NCBI GenBank assembly: GCA_039819785.1
Contig: JBCBRH010000013.1
Span: 27,983-91,982, forward strand
Length of the DNA: 64,000 nucleotides
From: JBCBRD01 sp039819785
Lineage (GTDB): Bacteria > Pseudomonadota > Alphaproteobacteria > Rhizobiales > Hyphomicrobiaceae
Direction: 5' to 3'
A program made the position numbers and the translations under genes. The notes below the pieces were generated by a model. It did no database searches. It was not told the origin of the DNA and saw nothing but the letters and a program-made list of their open reading frames with translations. Shown here in pieces: positions 54,182-63,637 of the stretch (positions within the stretch are counted from its first letter, which is position 1; each line of letters begins with the position of its first letter).

Positions 54182-54988
54182 ATGAAGAAAACTCAAGTCA
54201 TTGGTTTAACGATTGCCGGTGTTGCGGCACTCGGTGCGTTCATGGTCACGAAAAGTCTGGTGAATCAAAAACCAGAGACGAAGACCATGAAGGTGCGGAT
54301 CGATACAGCACAGGTCCTCGTCGCTCAAAAAGACATGGCGCTCGGCGAAGTTGTCGCTGAACACCACATGGAATGGGTGGACTGGCCAAAAGAAGGGCTC
54401 CGCCCAGGCATGATTACTGGTGACCGTCGCGGTGCGAAACACGAGCTGTCAGGCTCGATTGCACGCTCTCCGATTATCGCCGGTGAGCCAATGACTTCTG
54501 CGAAGCTCATCAAGGCGGGCCAAGGTGGCGTTCTTGCAGCCATCCTACCTTCAGGCATGCGCGCTGTTTCAACTGAGATCCGTCAGAAGACAGCGGTTGG
54601 CGGCCTAATCCTTCCCAACGACCACGTTGACGTCATCCTCATCCGCCGCACACGCGGCCGCCAGGGGTCCGATGAATATGTGGCCGACACACTTTTCGCC
54701 AACATCCGCGTCTTGGCTATAGGTCAGCAGATCGACAGTCAGGCCGGTGACAAAACGGCGGGGGGTATTAATTCAGGCACAACGGCAACGTTGGAACTGA
54801 CGCCCCGCCAATCAGAACTACTCGCCCTTGCAAACTCCTTGGGTGAGATCACGCTGGCGCTGCGTTCCGTTGCTGATCTCAACAACGGCGACAAATCAGA
54901 GTCAGCAGACAGTCTCAGAAAAGAGCGTGGAAACTCCATCAATGTGATGCGTTACGGAGTTCGATCGCGTGCGTACGGCGTCAACTAA
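54182..54988 (+). CDS. cpaB: Flp pilus assembly protein CpaB/RcpC
   Basis: 268 aa. N-terminal membrane anchor (VIGLTIAGVAALGAFMVT), then a SAF domain (VLVAQKDMALGEVVAEHHME) and the RcpC core (LPSGMRAVSTEIRQKTAVGG ... PNDHVDVILIR). Periplasmic, interacts with the secretin. First gene of a tight operon cpaB-C-D-E-F-tadB-tadC. Confidence 0.94.
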   Translation: MKKTQVIGLTIAGVAALGAFMVTKSLVNQKPETKTMKVRIDTAQVLVAQKDMALGEVVAEHHMEWVDWPKEGLRPGMITGDRRGAKHELSGSIARSPIIAGEPMTSAKLIKAGQGGVLAAILPSGMRAVSTEIRQKTAVGGLILPNDHVDVILIRRTRGRQGSDEYVADTLFANIRVLAIGQQIDSQAGDKTAGGINSGTTATLELTPRQSELLALANSLGEITLALRSVADLNNGDKSESADSLRKERGNSINVMRYGVRSRAYGVN

Positions 54989-55025
54989 TTAACCGACCGT
55001 AGCTCGTGAAAAGGCGAACGATCCA

Positions 55026-56666
55026 ATGCATATCTTAATGAAGGCGGCGAAGCGTAATGCGCAAGCCGGGCTAGCAGGCCTCATCGCTGTGTTGTCACTG
55101 GGCGGATACGCCGGTGATGCATCTGCGAACGGGATGCGGGGCAGCTACGGTGCTGAGCCCGTCAAGCTACAAACTCAACACCAATCGCTCATTTCCGTTC
55201 CAGATACGGGCGCAAGAACGTACCACCGCAACATTCGAATTGGCCTGGGTAAATCGGTCTTGCTCGATTTCCCGCGCGATGTTCGCGATGTGATGGTCTC
55301 AAACCCCCAGGCCGTTGATGCTGTCGTCCTGTCGTCTAACAGAGTGTTTCTCTTGGCACGCCGCGTTGGTGAATCAAACGCATTCTTCTTTGACGTGAAC
55401 GGCGAACAGTTCGCCACACTGGAAGTGTTCGTAGAACGCGAGACGGCCGGCCTCAAGGAAATGCTGAATCGGCTTCTGCCAGGCAGCAACATTCAGGTTG
55501 AGATGATCAACCAGACAGTTGTTCTGACAGGCAGCGTTCGAACACCAGCAGATGCCAACCGCGCAGCAAACATAGCCAAGCAGTTCGTGCTCGTAGAATT
55601 CGAGACCAAAGCGCTCGACAAACTTGAGGGTACCGCGGTCAAAAAGTTCACGAAGGACAAGGATGAAACCGTCGTTATCAACATGCTTTCGGTTGAAGCC
55701 GAAGAGCAGGTGATGCTGCGCGTCAAAGTCGCTGAAGTTCAGCGCACGATGCTGAAGCAGTTCGGTATTAACTTGGGCACAGCTTTGAACTCAGGCAACT
55801 TCTCATACGGCCTCCTCACTGAGAACGCCTTGCCGTTGACGGCTGCCGCAGGTCTTGGAAGCCTACCAGTCGCTGCGGTCGCAACCGCTGGCGACACGGC
55901 TGGAACGCTTGCACTATTCAACGAAGGCCCTCTGAATGAAGCGCTTCAGCCATTCGGTAACTCCGGCATTGATGGGTCTTGGCGCACAGGTGGTGGCGCG
56001 GTCAACGGAGCAATCCGGGCTTTGGAACGTAACGGCCTGATCAAAACACTTGCGGAGCCAAACCTGACTGCTGTCTCCGGTGAGTCTGCAAAGTTCCTCG
56101 CAGGTGGCGAATACCCAGTCCCAGTGGTTGACGCGCAAGGGCGAACATCCGTCATCTACAAGGAATTCGGCGTTGGCGTCGCATTCACACCAACCGTTAT
56201 GTCCGAAGGGCGCATCTCACTGAAGATTGAAACCGAAGTATCCGAACTAACAAACGTCGGTGCTGTCGAACTGAGCGACCTCCAGATCCCAGCTCTTAGA
56301 AAGCGGTCTGCAAGATCGACAGTGGAACTTCCCTCCGGTGGTTCACTTGCTATGGCTGGACTTCTCTCCGAAGACACACGACAGAACGTCGATGGCTTCC
56401 CAGGCCTGAAAGATCTGCCAGTCCTCGGCACGCTGTTCCGCTCACGCGACTTCGTCAAGAGTGAAACCGAATTGGTTGTCATTGTGACCCCATACATGGT
56501 GCGCCCAACACGACCAAACAGACTCGGTAACCCTGCAGCTGGACTGGCAGATTCAACTGATCGCAAAGCCAACTTCTTGGGCCATGTGAACAGGATCTAC
56601 GGTCAGAAAAATTCTCGCATACCAGATGGTGGCCTCAAGGGCGACTACGGTTTCATCGTCGAATAG
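55026..56666 (+). CDS. cpaC: Outer-membrane secretin CpaC/RcpA
   Basis: 546 aa. N-terminal pilus domain (SVLLDFPRDVRDVMVSNPQA), BON-like region (QVEMINQTVVLTGSVRTPAD) and the secretin barrel (VMLRVKVAEVQRTMLKQFG ... GGSLAMAGLLSEDTRQNVDG, then PVLGTLFRSRDF). A signal-like stretch precedes SANG. Forms the pilus exit pore. Confidence 0.95.
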   Translation: MHILMKAAKRNAQAGLAGLIAVLSLGGYAGDASANGMRGSYGAEPVKLQTQHQSLISVPDTGARTYHRNIRIGLGKSVLLDFPRDVRDVMVSNPQAVDAVVLSSNRVFLLARRVGESNAFFFDVNGEQFATLEVFVERETAGLKEMLNRLLPGSNIQVEMINQTVVLTGSVRTPADANRAANIAKQFVLVEFETKALDKLEGTAVKKFTKDKDETVVINMLSVEAEEQVMLRVKVAEVQRTMLKQFGINLGTALNSGNFSYGLLTENALPLTAAAGLGSLPVAAVATAGDTAGTLALFNEGPLNEALQPFGNSGIDGSWRTGGGAVNGAIRALERNGLIKTLAEPNLTAVSGESAKFLAGGEYPVPVVDAQGRTSVIYKEFGVGVAFTPTVMSEGRISLKIETEVSELTNVGAVELSDLQIPALRKRSARSTVELPSGGSLAMAGLLSEDTRQNVDGFPGLKDLPVLGTLFRSRDFVKSETELVVIVTPYMVRPTRPNRLGNPAAGLADSTDRKANFLGHVNRIYGQKNSRIPDGGLKGDYGFIVE

Positions 56667-56690
56667 CGCCAGCTCGCAAGGAGAAGTCCA

Positions 56691-57410
56691 ATGACCTTGA
56701 CGTCTAAAAGCAAAAGCGGCGCGAAACTTATGATCGCCGTATCGCTCACTGCAGTCGCCCTAGCCGGCTGTCGGCACCTTGAAAATCCAGGCACCAAAGT
56801 GGCTGCCTGGAACCTGGTGGACCCGGCACAGCGCCACCCCATTATGGTGTCGCAGCAACCCACGGAAATGAGCGTTCACGTCCGAAGTGGCCAGCATCAG
56901 CTAACACCACACCAGCGCGCTCAGGTGCTTAGTTTTGTCCAGCACTTCCGCGCAAACGACAGCGGCAATGGGCGGATCATCATTGCAGCGCCAAGTGGCT
57001 CTGCAAACGAAGTCGCCGGTATGCACGCCGTTCGCGATCTACGCGCATTGATTGCTGAAGAGGGCATCGGCGACAGCGATATGATTGTTGAGGCTTACCA
57101 AGCCGATGGATCTCGTCAGCCACCGGTCAAGCTATCCTTCTTACGTTACGTAGCTGAGGCGCCGGAGTGTGGTCACTTCCCGACCAACTTGGCCAGCGAA
57201 CCGGGCAACTTGCCCTACCCGAATTTTGGCTGCGCCACACAAAAGTCGTTTGCAGCTCAAGTGGCAAACCCAGCTGATTTGCTGGACCCACGCACATTGA
57301 CAGCGCGTTCTTCCGAACGTCGTGACGTGACTTGGAACAAATACGTTAAGGGCGAAATCTCAGCTGCCGAGAAATCGGAAGATGAGCGCATCCGTGTCGA
57401 AGACGAATAA
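56691..57410 (+). CDS. cpaD: Pilus assembly lipoprotein CpaD
   Basis: 239 aa. Signal plus lipobox LAGC with C27 as lipid site. The CpaD core includes HQLTPHQRAQVLSFVQHF, and the C-terminus has a CGHFPTNLA-NYPNFGCATQ-type pair of cysteines (ECGHFPTNLASEP ... PNFGCATQ). Probably pilots or stabilises the secretin. Confidence 0.92.
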   Translation: MTLTSKSKSGAKLMIAVSLTAVALAGCRHLENPGTKVAAWNLVDPAQRHPIMVSQQPTEMSVHVRSGQHQLTPHQRAQVLSFVQHFRANDSGNGRIIIAAPSGSANEVAGMHAVRDLRALIAEEGIGDSDMIVEAYQADGSRQPPVKLSFLRYVAEAPECGHFPTNLASEPGNLPYPNFGCATQKSFAAQVANPADLLDPRTLTARSSERRDVTWNKYVKGEISAAEKSEDERIRVEDE

Positions 57411-57428
57411 TGAAGGTTCAGTTCTGAT

Positions 57429-58742
57429 ATGACAGATGAAGCATACGCCATGACAGACGACGCAGCCACAATCACAACCGATGTCGCATTGCCTGCTGAA
57501 GTAGGGGACGACATGGGAGCGGACGCAGGTACGAAGGCACGCCCAATTCCCCGGATTTCGATCCAGGTTTTTTGTGAAGCAGAGAACACCGCGCAGGTCA
57601 CACAGGTTGCGGCTGAAGACCGTCGCCTGACAAAGGCCCACGTCTCGATTCACATGGGCGGCATCACCGCTGCTGTTGCCCATTATCAGGAAAGCCCGAC
57701 GCCGAACCTGATCGTTGTTGAGTCGCGCCGCGACCGGACCAGCTTGATCGCTGAACTCGATCAATTGGCTGAGTGCTGCGATGCGGGAACACGTGTCATC
57801 GTGATCGGCCACGTGAACGATGTCATTCTCTACCGCGAACTCTTGAAGCGCGGCGTAAGCGAATACCTTATTGCACCCATTCAGCCGCTTCAGCTGATGG
57901 AAAGCATTTCAAACCTGTACAACGATCCAGGCTCCGACCCCGTTGGTCACGTCTACGCTTTCGTTGGCGCCAAAGGTGGCGTCGGATCATCAACGATCTG
58001 CCATAACGTCTCTTGGACGCTTTCTGAAGCACTATCAAGCAACGTTGTAATCGCCGACCTCGATATGGCGTTCGGAACAACCGGCCTCGACTTCAACCAA
58101 GACCCGGTTCAAGGCATTGCTGAAGCATTGTCGAGCCCAGAACGGTTGGACGAAGTCCTGCTTGATCGTCTTCTAACGAAGTGTTCCGAGCATTTGTCGA
58201 TCTTCGCAGCACCCGTCGTGCTTGACCGCGAGTACGACATGTCAGCTGATGGCTGCGAGACAGTTATCGACGTCGTCCGCCAAAACGTGCCGTTCGTGAC
58301 AGTGGACCTGCCACATACGTGGACCAGTTGGACAAAGCGCCTTCTGCTTCAGGCCGATGAAGTCGTGATCACGGCAACACCTGATCTCGCCAACCTCCGC
58401 AATGCCAAGAACATCGTCGATCTACTCAAAGGCGCACGCAAAAACGACACTGCTCCGCACCTCGTCCTAAATATGACGGATGTCCCGAAGCGCCCGGAGA
58501 TCACGGCGAAGGACTTCGAGCAGGCGCTTGAGATCAACGTTGCAGCTCAGATCGAATTCGATAGCGAGACGTTCGGACAGGCGGCCAACAATGGCCAGAT
58601 GATCGAAGAGCTTTCAAACAAGGCCAAGGCGGTTCAGTCCTTCCACGATCTCGCAATGTCCCTGGCACATCGCCAGGAGGTGAAGACCGAGAAGAAATCT
58701 GGCCTGGCCCCCCTGCTTGAGAAACTGAAATTCGGCCGCTGA
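57429..58742 (+). CDS. cpaE: Pilus assembly ATPase-like localisation protein CpaE/TadZ
   Basis: 437 aa. N-terminal receiver-like domain (~40-165, without the usual phosphoacceptor set) and a MinD/ParA-type domain. The Walker A is GAKGGVGSSTIC: the lysine before GGVG is kept but the second one is S, as in atypical TadZ proteins. Directs the Tad machine to a cell site. Cytoplasmic. Confidence 0.93.
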   Translation: MTDEAYAMTDDAATITTDVALPAEVGDDMGADAGTKARPIPRISIQVFCEAENTAQVTQVAAEDRRLTKAHVSIHMGGITAAVAHYQESPTPNLIVVESRRDRTSLIAELDQLAECCDAGTRVIVIGHVNDVILYRELLKRGVSEYLIAPIQPLQLMESISNLYNDPGSDPVGHVYAFVGAKGGVGSSTICHNVSWTLSEALSSNVVIADLDMAFGTTGLDFNQDPVQGIAEALSSPERLDEVLLDRLLTKCSEHLSIFAAPVVLDREYDMSADGCETVIDVVRQNVPFVTVDLPHTWTSWTKRLLLQADEVVITATPDLANLRNAKNIVDLLKGARKNDTAPHLVLNMTDVPKRPEITAKDFEQALEINVAAQIEFDSETFGQAANNGQMIEELSNKAKAVQSFHDLAMSLAHRQEVKTEKKSGLAPLLEKLKFGR

Positions 58743-58764
58743 TTAAAACCTCTAAGGAGCTCCC

Positions 58765-60273
58765 ATGTTTGGTAGGCGCACCCAAGATCCAACTGCTCAG
58801 CGTGCCCCTGTAGAGGCACCTGCGCCAAAGCCTGTTGCAGCAACTGCGCCTGCACCGGCCCCCGCCCCTGCGACGGAAAAGGCGCCGGAAAAACCAGCGG
58901 TTGAACAAGCCCCTGTGCAGGCATCAGCTACCGCACCGCAACCCGTCGAGCGTCGTCACTCTGAAGAGTACTATGACGTCAAGACAACGGTGTTTAACGC
59001 ACTCATCGACACAATCGACCTGACGCAACTTGCAAAGCTCGATGCGGAAGCTGCTCGCGAAGAAATCCGCGATATTGTTAGCGAGATCATTCAACTCAAG
59101 AACGTCGTTATGTCGATCGCCGAGCAGGAAGAATTGCTCGAAGACATCTGTAACGACGTGCTTGGCTATGGCCCACTTGAGCCACTGCTTGCACGCGACG
59201 ACATCGCCGACGTCATGGTCAACGGCGCCGACGTGACGTACATCGAAGTCGATGGCAAGATGGAACAGACCGGCGTTCGTTTCGCAGACAACATCCAGTT
59301 GATGAACATCTGCCAGCGCATTGTGAGTCAGGTCGGTCGTCGCGTCGATGAATCGAGCCCCATCTGTGACGCCCGCCTTCCAGACGGCTCTCGTGTGAAC
59401 GTCATCGCCCCACCACTGGCAATCGATGGCCCGACACTCACCATTCGTAAGTTTAAGAAAGACCGCCTCAAGCTTGAGCAGCTCGTCAAGTTTGGTTCGA
59501 TCACGCCCGAAGCAAAGACGATCTTGGAAATCATCGGCCGCGTGCGCTGCAACGTCCTGATCTCGGGCGGTACCGGTTCGGGTAAGACAACACTGCTCAA
59601 CTGTTTGACCGGTTCGATCGACCACGACGAGCGCGTCATTACATGTGAGGACTCCGCCGAGCTTCAGCTCCAGCAGCCCCACGTCGTGCGATTGGAAACG
59701 CGTCCGCCCAACCTCGAAGGCGAAGGCGAAATCACCATGCGTGAGCTCGTCAAGAACTGTCTGCGTATGCGTCCAGAACGTATTATCGTGGGTGAGGTTC
59801 GTGGCCCTGAGGCCTTCGACCTTCTGCAGGCGATGAATACGGGCCACGACGGGTCCATGGGCACGCTTCACTCTAACTCACCGCGCGAAGCCATCTCTCG
59901 CTTGGAATCGATGATCATGATGGGCGGCTTCGCCCTTCCAGTTAAAACGATCCGCGAGATGATCACCGGCTCAATCGACGTCATCGTTCAGGCATCGCGC
60001 CTGCGTGATGGGTCAAGAAAAATCACACACATCACTGAAGTCCTGGGCATGGAAGATGATGTTGTTACGCTCCAAAACCTCATCGTGTTCGAGATGACCG
60101 GAGAGGACGAGAACGGCAAGATCCTCGGTCGTCACCGGTCTACAGGCATCTCGCGTCCGCGGCTATGGGAGCGCGCTGAGTATTACAATGAGACCGACCG
60201 TCTCGCTGATGCATTGAGCCAGTCGGAAGTAACCGATGAACATGGCAACCCGCTTGGAGAGCACCATGGTTGA
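58765..60273 (+). CDS. cpaF: Pilus motor ATPase CpaF/TadA
   Basis: 502 aa. Residues 1-60 are Ala/Pro-rich and variable. Then LGYGPLEPLLARDDIADVMV, Walker A GGTGSGKTT (~269-277), Asp box CEDSAELQL, Walker B RPERIIVGEVRG and the His box MGTLHSNSPREA. Cytoplasmic hexameric engine of pilus assembly. Confidence 0.96.
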   Translation: MFGRRTQDPTAQRAPVEAPAPKPVAATAPAPAPAPATEKAPEKPAVEQAPVQASATAPQPVERRHSEEYYDVKTTVFNALIDTIDLTQLAKLDAEAAREEIRDIVSEIIQLKNVVMSIAEQEELLEDICNDVLGYGPLEPLLARDDIADVMVNGADVTYIEVDGKMEQTGVRFADNIQLMNICQRIVSQVGRRVDESSPICDARLPDGSRVNVIAPPLAIDGPTLTIRKFKKDRLKLEQLVKFGSITPEAKTILEIIGRVRCNVLISGGTGSGKTTLLNCLTGSIDHDERVITCEDSAELQLQQPHVVRLETRPPNLEGEGEITMRELVKNCLRMRPERIIVGEVRGPEAFDLLQAMNTGHDGSMGTLHSNSPREAISRLESMIMMGGFALPVKTIREMITGSIDVIVQASRLRDGSRKITHITEVLGMEDDVVTLQNLIVFEMTGEDENGKILGRHRSTGISRPRLWERAEYYNETDRLADALSQSEVTDEHGNPLGEHHG

Positions 60274-61273
60274 TCCACAGCTTTTAACCATTCTCGTGCC
60301 GGTCCTTGCAGCTATCTCATGTGCAGCACTTTGCTACGCGTTGGCCTATCCGTTCTTTGCGGGCGAGCGCGAAACCGACAAACGCATTGCCAGCATTACA
60401 GAGACACGCGCGCAAAAGATTGCCGTACGTAGCGCAGCTGATACCGCCGCGACGCGACGCAAGCAGGTCTCCGAGACTCTGAAGGAATTGGACAGCCGAC
60501 AAAAGAAAAGCGAAAAAATTACGCTACGTCTGCGCCTTGAACGCGCAGGTCTGCGGATCACACCAGAGGTATTTTGGATCACCAGCGCAATCTGCGGTGC
60601 GGTATTCGCGGTTGGCGTTTTGGCCTCATTCGATCCGCGCATGTTCCTCACCCAGGTTGGTGCGGTTGTTGCGGGTTTCGTCGGCATGTTCGGCGTGCCG
60701 CGTTGGGTCATCGGGAAAATGACAAAGCGTCGTCAGGCAGCTTTCGTTGGTGAATTGGCGAACGCAATGGACGTGATCGTTCGTGGTGTGAAATCCGGTC
60801 TTCCACTAAACGAGTGCCTGCAGATTATTGCTAAGGAAAGCCCGGAACCGATCTGTTCGGAGTTTCGCGAAGTGGTTGAGCAACAGCGGGTCGGCATCAC
60901 AATGGGTGATGCACTTCACCGACTAACGCAGCGTGTACCCCTTCCAGAGGTTCGTTTTTTGGCGATCGTGATCGGCATCCAGCAGCAAGCAGGTGGTAAC
61001 CTTTCCGAAGCGCTGGGCAACCTGTCGGGTGTTCTCCGAGACCGCATTCGCATGAAGATGAAGGTGAAGGCGCTTTCGGCTGAAGCGAGTGCTTCTGCCT
61101 TAGTGTTGGCCTCGCTTCCACCAGGCGTTGCCACCATGACTTACCTAACATCGCCTGATTACATCATGCCGCTGTTCGCAACCAAGATGGGCAACTTCAT
61201 GCTCGTGATTGGGGCCTTCTGGATGCTCTGTGGCGTACTGGTGATGCAGAAGATGATCAACTTCAAATACTAA
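60266..61273 (+). CDS. tadB: Inner-membrane pilus assembly protein TadB
   Basis: 335 aa from the ATG at 60266, preceded by GGAGA and overlapping cpaF by 8 bp. Two N-terminal and two C-terminal hydrophobic segments flank a GspF (T2SSF) domain (FVGELANAMDVIVRGVKSGL ... IGIQQQAGGNLSEALGNL). Confidence 0.95.
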   Translation: MVDPQLLTILVPVLAAISCAALCYALAYPFFAGERETDKRIASITETRAQKIAVRSAADTAATRRKQVSETLKELDSRQKKSEKITLRLRLERAGLRITPEVFWITSAICGAVFAVGVLASFDPRMFLTQVGAVVAGFVGMFGVPRWVIGKMTKRRQAAFVGELANAMDVIVRGVKSGLPLNECLQIIAKESPEPICSEFREVVEQQRVGITMGDALHRLTQRVPLPEVRFLAIVIGIQQQAGGNLSEALGNLSGVLRDRIRMKMKVKALSAEASASALVLASLPPGVATMTYLTSPDYIMPLFATKMGNFMLVIGAFWMLCGVLVMQKMINFKY

Positions 61274-61365
61274 GTGCAGAAGCAAACGAAAGCCGCACTC
61301 GCAAGCATAGCCGATCAGCAATTTGGCTGTTCGTGACAGAAAACTGAGGGAATTGGTTTCGCGCC

Positions 61366-62334
61366 ATGATGGAATTCGTCGACCTCGTAATGACCCCACA
61401 GTTCATGGTGACTGTGCTGGCGGCCATTTCAGCCTTCGCGACAGTGATCACGATCGCGATGCCAATTCTCAACCGCGATCGCATGTCTCAGCGCATGAAA
61501 GTCATGGCAATCGAACGCGATAAGATGCGTGCCCAACGTGTTCAGGAACTGAACGCAGCCGGTGGGCGCTTACGGCAGACGCCAAAGGGCTATATGCAGC
61601 AGATCGTTGATCAGTTCGATCTCCGTGCTAAATTCGACAGCGAAGAGCTTCGCAACAAACTCAAAATGGCTGGTCTTCGTGGCCAGGCGCCACTCGTTGC
61701 GTACATGTTCTTCCGGATCGCTGTTCCGATCCTTATGTTCTTCATGACGCTGGGCTACGTCTTCTTCGTTGGCGAACTGAGTTATCCACCGATCTTTAAA
61801 TTCGCTATGGCCGTAGCTGCAGGCTTTGTGGGCTACTATGTGCCGAACATATTCATTGAAAACATGGTGCAAAAGCGTCAGCAGGCCATCAAGCTCGCGT
61901 TCCCCGATAGCCTCGATATGCTTTTGATCTGTGTGCAATCAGGCATGTCGGTCGAGGCAGCATTCGGCAAAGTGGCCAAAGAAACGATGAACTCATCGAT
62001 CGAGCTCGCCGAAGAACTGTCTCTAACAACTGCTGAGTTGTCGTACTTGCAAGAACGGCGCATGGCATATGAAAATCTCGGCAAGCGGACAGGCATCCCA
62101 GGCGTCAAGGCGGTTGCAACTTCGCTGATCCAAGCGGAACGCTACGGAACACCGGTTTCGCAAGCACTCCGCGTCATGGCGAAGGAAAACCGAGACATCC
62201 GTATGGGTGAAGCTGAGAAGAAGGCGGCCGCCCTTCCACCAAAGCTTACCGTTCCGATGATCATCTTCTTCCTTCCAGTCCTCTTCTTGGTCATTCTTGG
62301 ACCAGCGGCTGTCGAGCTTCTGGGCTGGGAGTAA
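61366..62334 (+). CDS. tadC: Inner-membrane pilus assembly protein TadC
   Basis: 322 aa GspF-domain protein (PDSLDMLLICVQSGMSVEAA ... ALPPKLTVPMIIFFLPVLF), partner of TadB. 92 bp after tadB. Last gene of the operon, followed by a strong hairpin. Confidence 0.95.
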   Translation: MMEFVDLVMTPQFMVTVLAAISAFATVITIAMPILNRDRMSQRMKVMAIERDKMRAQRVQELNAAGGRLRQTPKGYMQQIVDQFDLRAKFDSEELRNKLKMAGLRGQAPLVAYMFFRIAVPILMFFMTLGYVFFVGELSYPPIFKFAMAVAAGFVGYYVPNIFIENMVQKRQQAIKLAFPDSLDMLLICVQSGMSVEAAFGKVAKETMNSSIELAEELSLTTAELSYLQERRMAYENLGKRTGIPGVKAVATSLIQAERYGTPVSQALRVMAKENRDIRMGEAEKKAAALPPKLTVPMIIFFLPVLFLVILGPAAVELLGWE

Positions 62335-62401
62335 AGCGCCCAAAGCCGAGGTGATCCCACGCATTGGGATTTGTACGCAGCCCTACAGAAATTCTCGCGT
62401 A

Positions 62402-62437
62402 TCGCTCCGGCAAGTGTTGGGCTTGCCGGAGCGAATT
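62402..62437 (+). terminator. Terminator hairpin of the cpa/tad operon
   Basis: TCGCTCCGGCAAG and CTTGCCGGAGCGA pair perfectly over 13 bp with a 7-nt loop; an outer AGAAAT/ATTTCT pairing is possible. The T-tract is short (ATTTCT). 68 bp after tadC. Confidence 0.7.
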
Positions 62438-62539
62438 TCTATCCAGCTCATGTTATCCAGCGAGCGACGAAGTCGAAGCTTGAACTACTTGGTATGAGAG
62501 CGGTGCGTTCGATAGCGCGAGAAGTCACCAACATCGCTG

Positions 62540-63430
62540 TCAGGCAGTGAGCGCCGCAAGCCTGCGTGCTGCCTCTGCGCCATTTGAACCTGCACCTTCG
62601 ACCTCTTGCAGTGCCAAGAGATTGCTGCGCCAGACAGCGACCACACGATGAAACGGACCTTCCAGAATCTGCCGATGCATCGATCTCAAAGTGGGGTCGT
62701 CCGTCTCCACCAGAAACTTCGCATGCTGCTTAACCGAAGCGAGGTCGGGTTCGATGACTTCGCCTTCCCATTTGACGAAGGCATTTGCGTGCCATTCGCC
62801 ATCGTCTGCCTGATCTGAGGCGGGATCAGTGTCGAACGAATGGTTTCGCAGGAGCAACGGTGGCAGCAACGAGAGCCCGCTGTGAAAAACGACAGGAGAA
62901 GTGCGTGCAGATAGAATTGGGTTCAATACGTCACACAGCAAAGTCGCAGAAACATCGGAAAGTATAGAAAAGTCAATATCGTAGCCGCCAAGCGTGCGGG
63001 TCATTTGGAGCGTGTTGCGGGCCGCGCCATCGACAAAACCTCGGACGACATCTGACTGGACGAACACTGCCGGCTTTGTTGCGAGAGCAGCAAGCGCTTC
63101 CAAGGCCCTCGGCAGGTCGACACAAACCTGCACTTCAACATGTGTCCGCGATGAGAGTGTCGCTTTCTCTTGAAATGCTTGTGCCCCCGCACGCGTGCAA
63201 AGCAGGACGCTGTTAGTCGGTGCAACCTGGAGGATCGTTTCGAAGAAGTCTTCCTCGGCAACGTCAGGCAGTATAATGGCAGGTCGATAGAGCCAGTTAT
63301 CCGGAAAAAATTCTGCTAGGACAACTGAGTTTTTAGAACCCGAGGGTCTATCACTCCATGCACCTGCCGCATCAAATGGCGTTGCTCTGGGTCGAGTTTC
63401 ATACTTCAAGTTGTACGCTCGCCTTTTCAA
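62540..63430 (-). CDS. Conserved-looking cytoplasmic protein, unknown function
   Basis: 296 aa, no recognised family. No signal peptide or membrane segment. It has an N-terminal basic stretch (MKRRAYNLKYETRPR), an alternating beta/alpha pattern (SVVLAEFFPDNW, AIILPDVAEEDFF, SVLLCTRAGAQAF, PAVFVQSDVVRGF) and a helical C-terminus. Coding character is even throughout. It is opposite in direction to the pilus operon; a link to it is not shown. Confidence 0.6.
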   Translation of the reverse strand: MKRRAYNLKYETRPRATPFDAAGAWSDRPSGSKNSVVLAEFFPDNWLYRPAIILPDVAEEDFFETILQVAPTNSVLLCTRAGAQAFQEKATLSSRTHVEVQVCVDLPRALEALAALATKPAVFVQSDVVRGFVDGAARNTLQMTRTLGGYDIDFSILSDVSATLLCDVLNPILSARTSPVVFHSGLSLLPPLLLRNHSFDTDPASDQADDGEWHANAFVKWEGEVIEPDLASVKQHAKFLVETDDPTLRSMHRQILEGPFHRVVAVWRSNLLALQEVEGAGSNGAEAARRLAALTA

Positions 63431-63637
63431 CTACAGGTTGGTTAACGGTGAGAACAGCGGTGCGAAGGGCTCGCAATAGCAACCTACCCACCCGTCATTA
63501 TCACAGCTACAAAAATTGTGGATTTTTGTATTGTTTCTGTTGACTTGCCTGATCTAAGCTTAAGTGGGGCGCGTTTCAGTTGTGTAGGACAAATTTGGGC
63601 AGTGTACTTCCCAAGGTTGAGTAGGGACACGCGTTTC

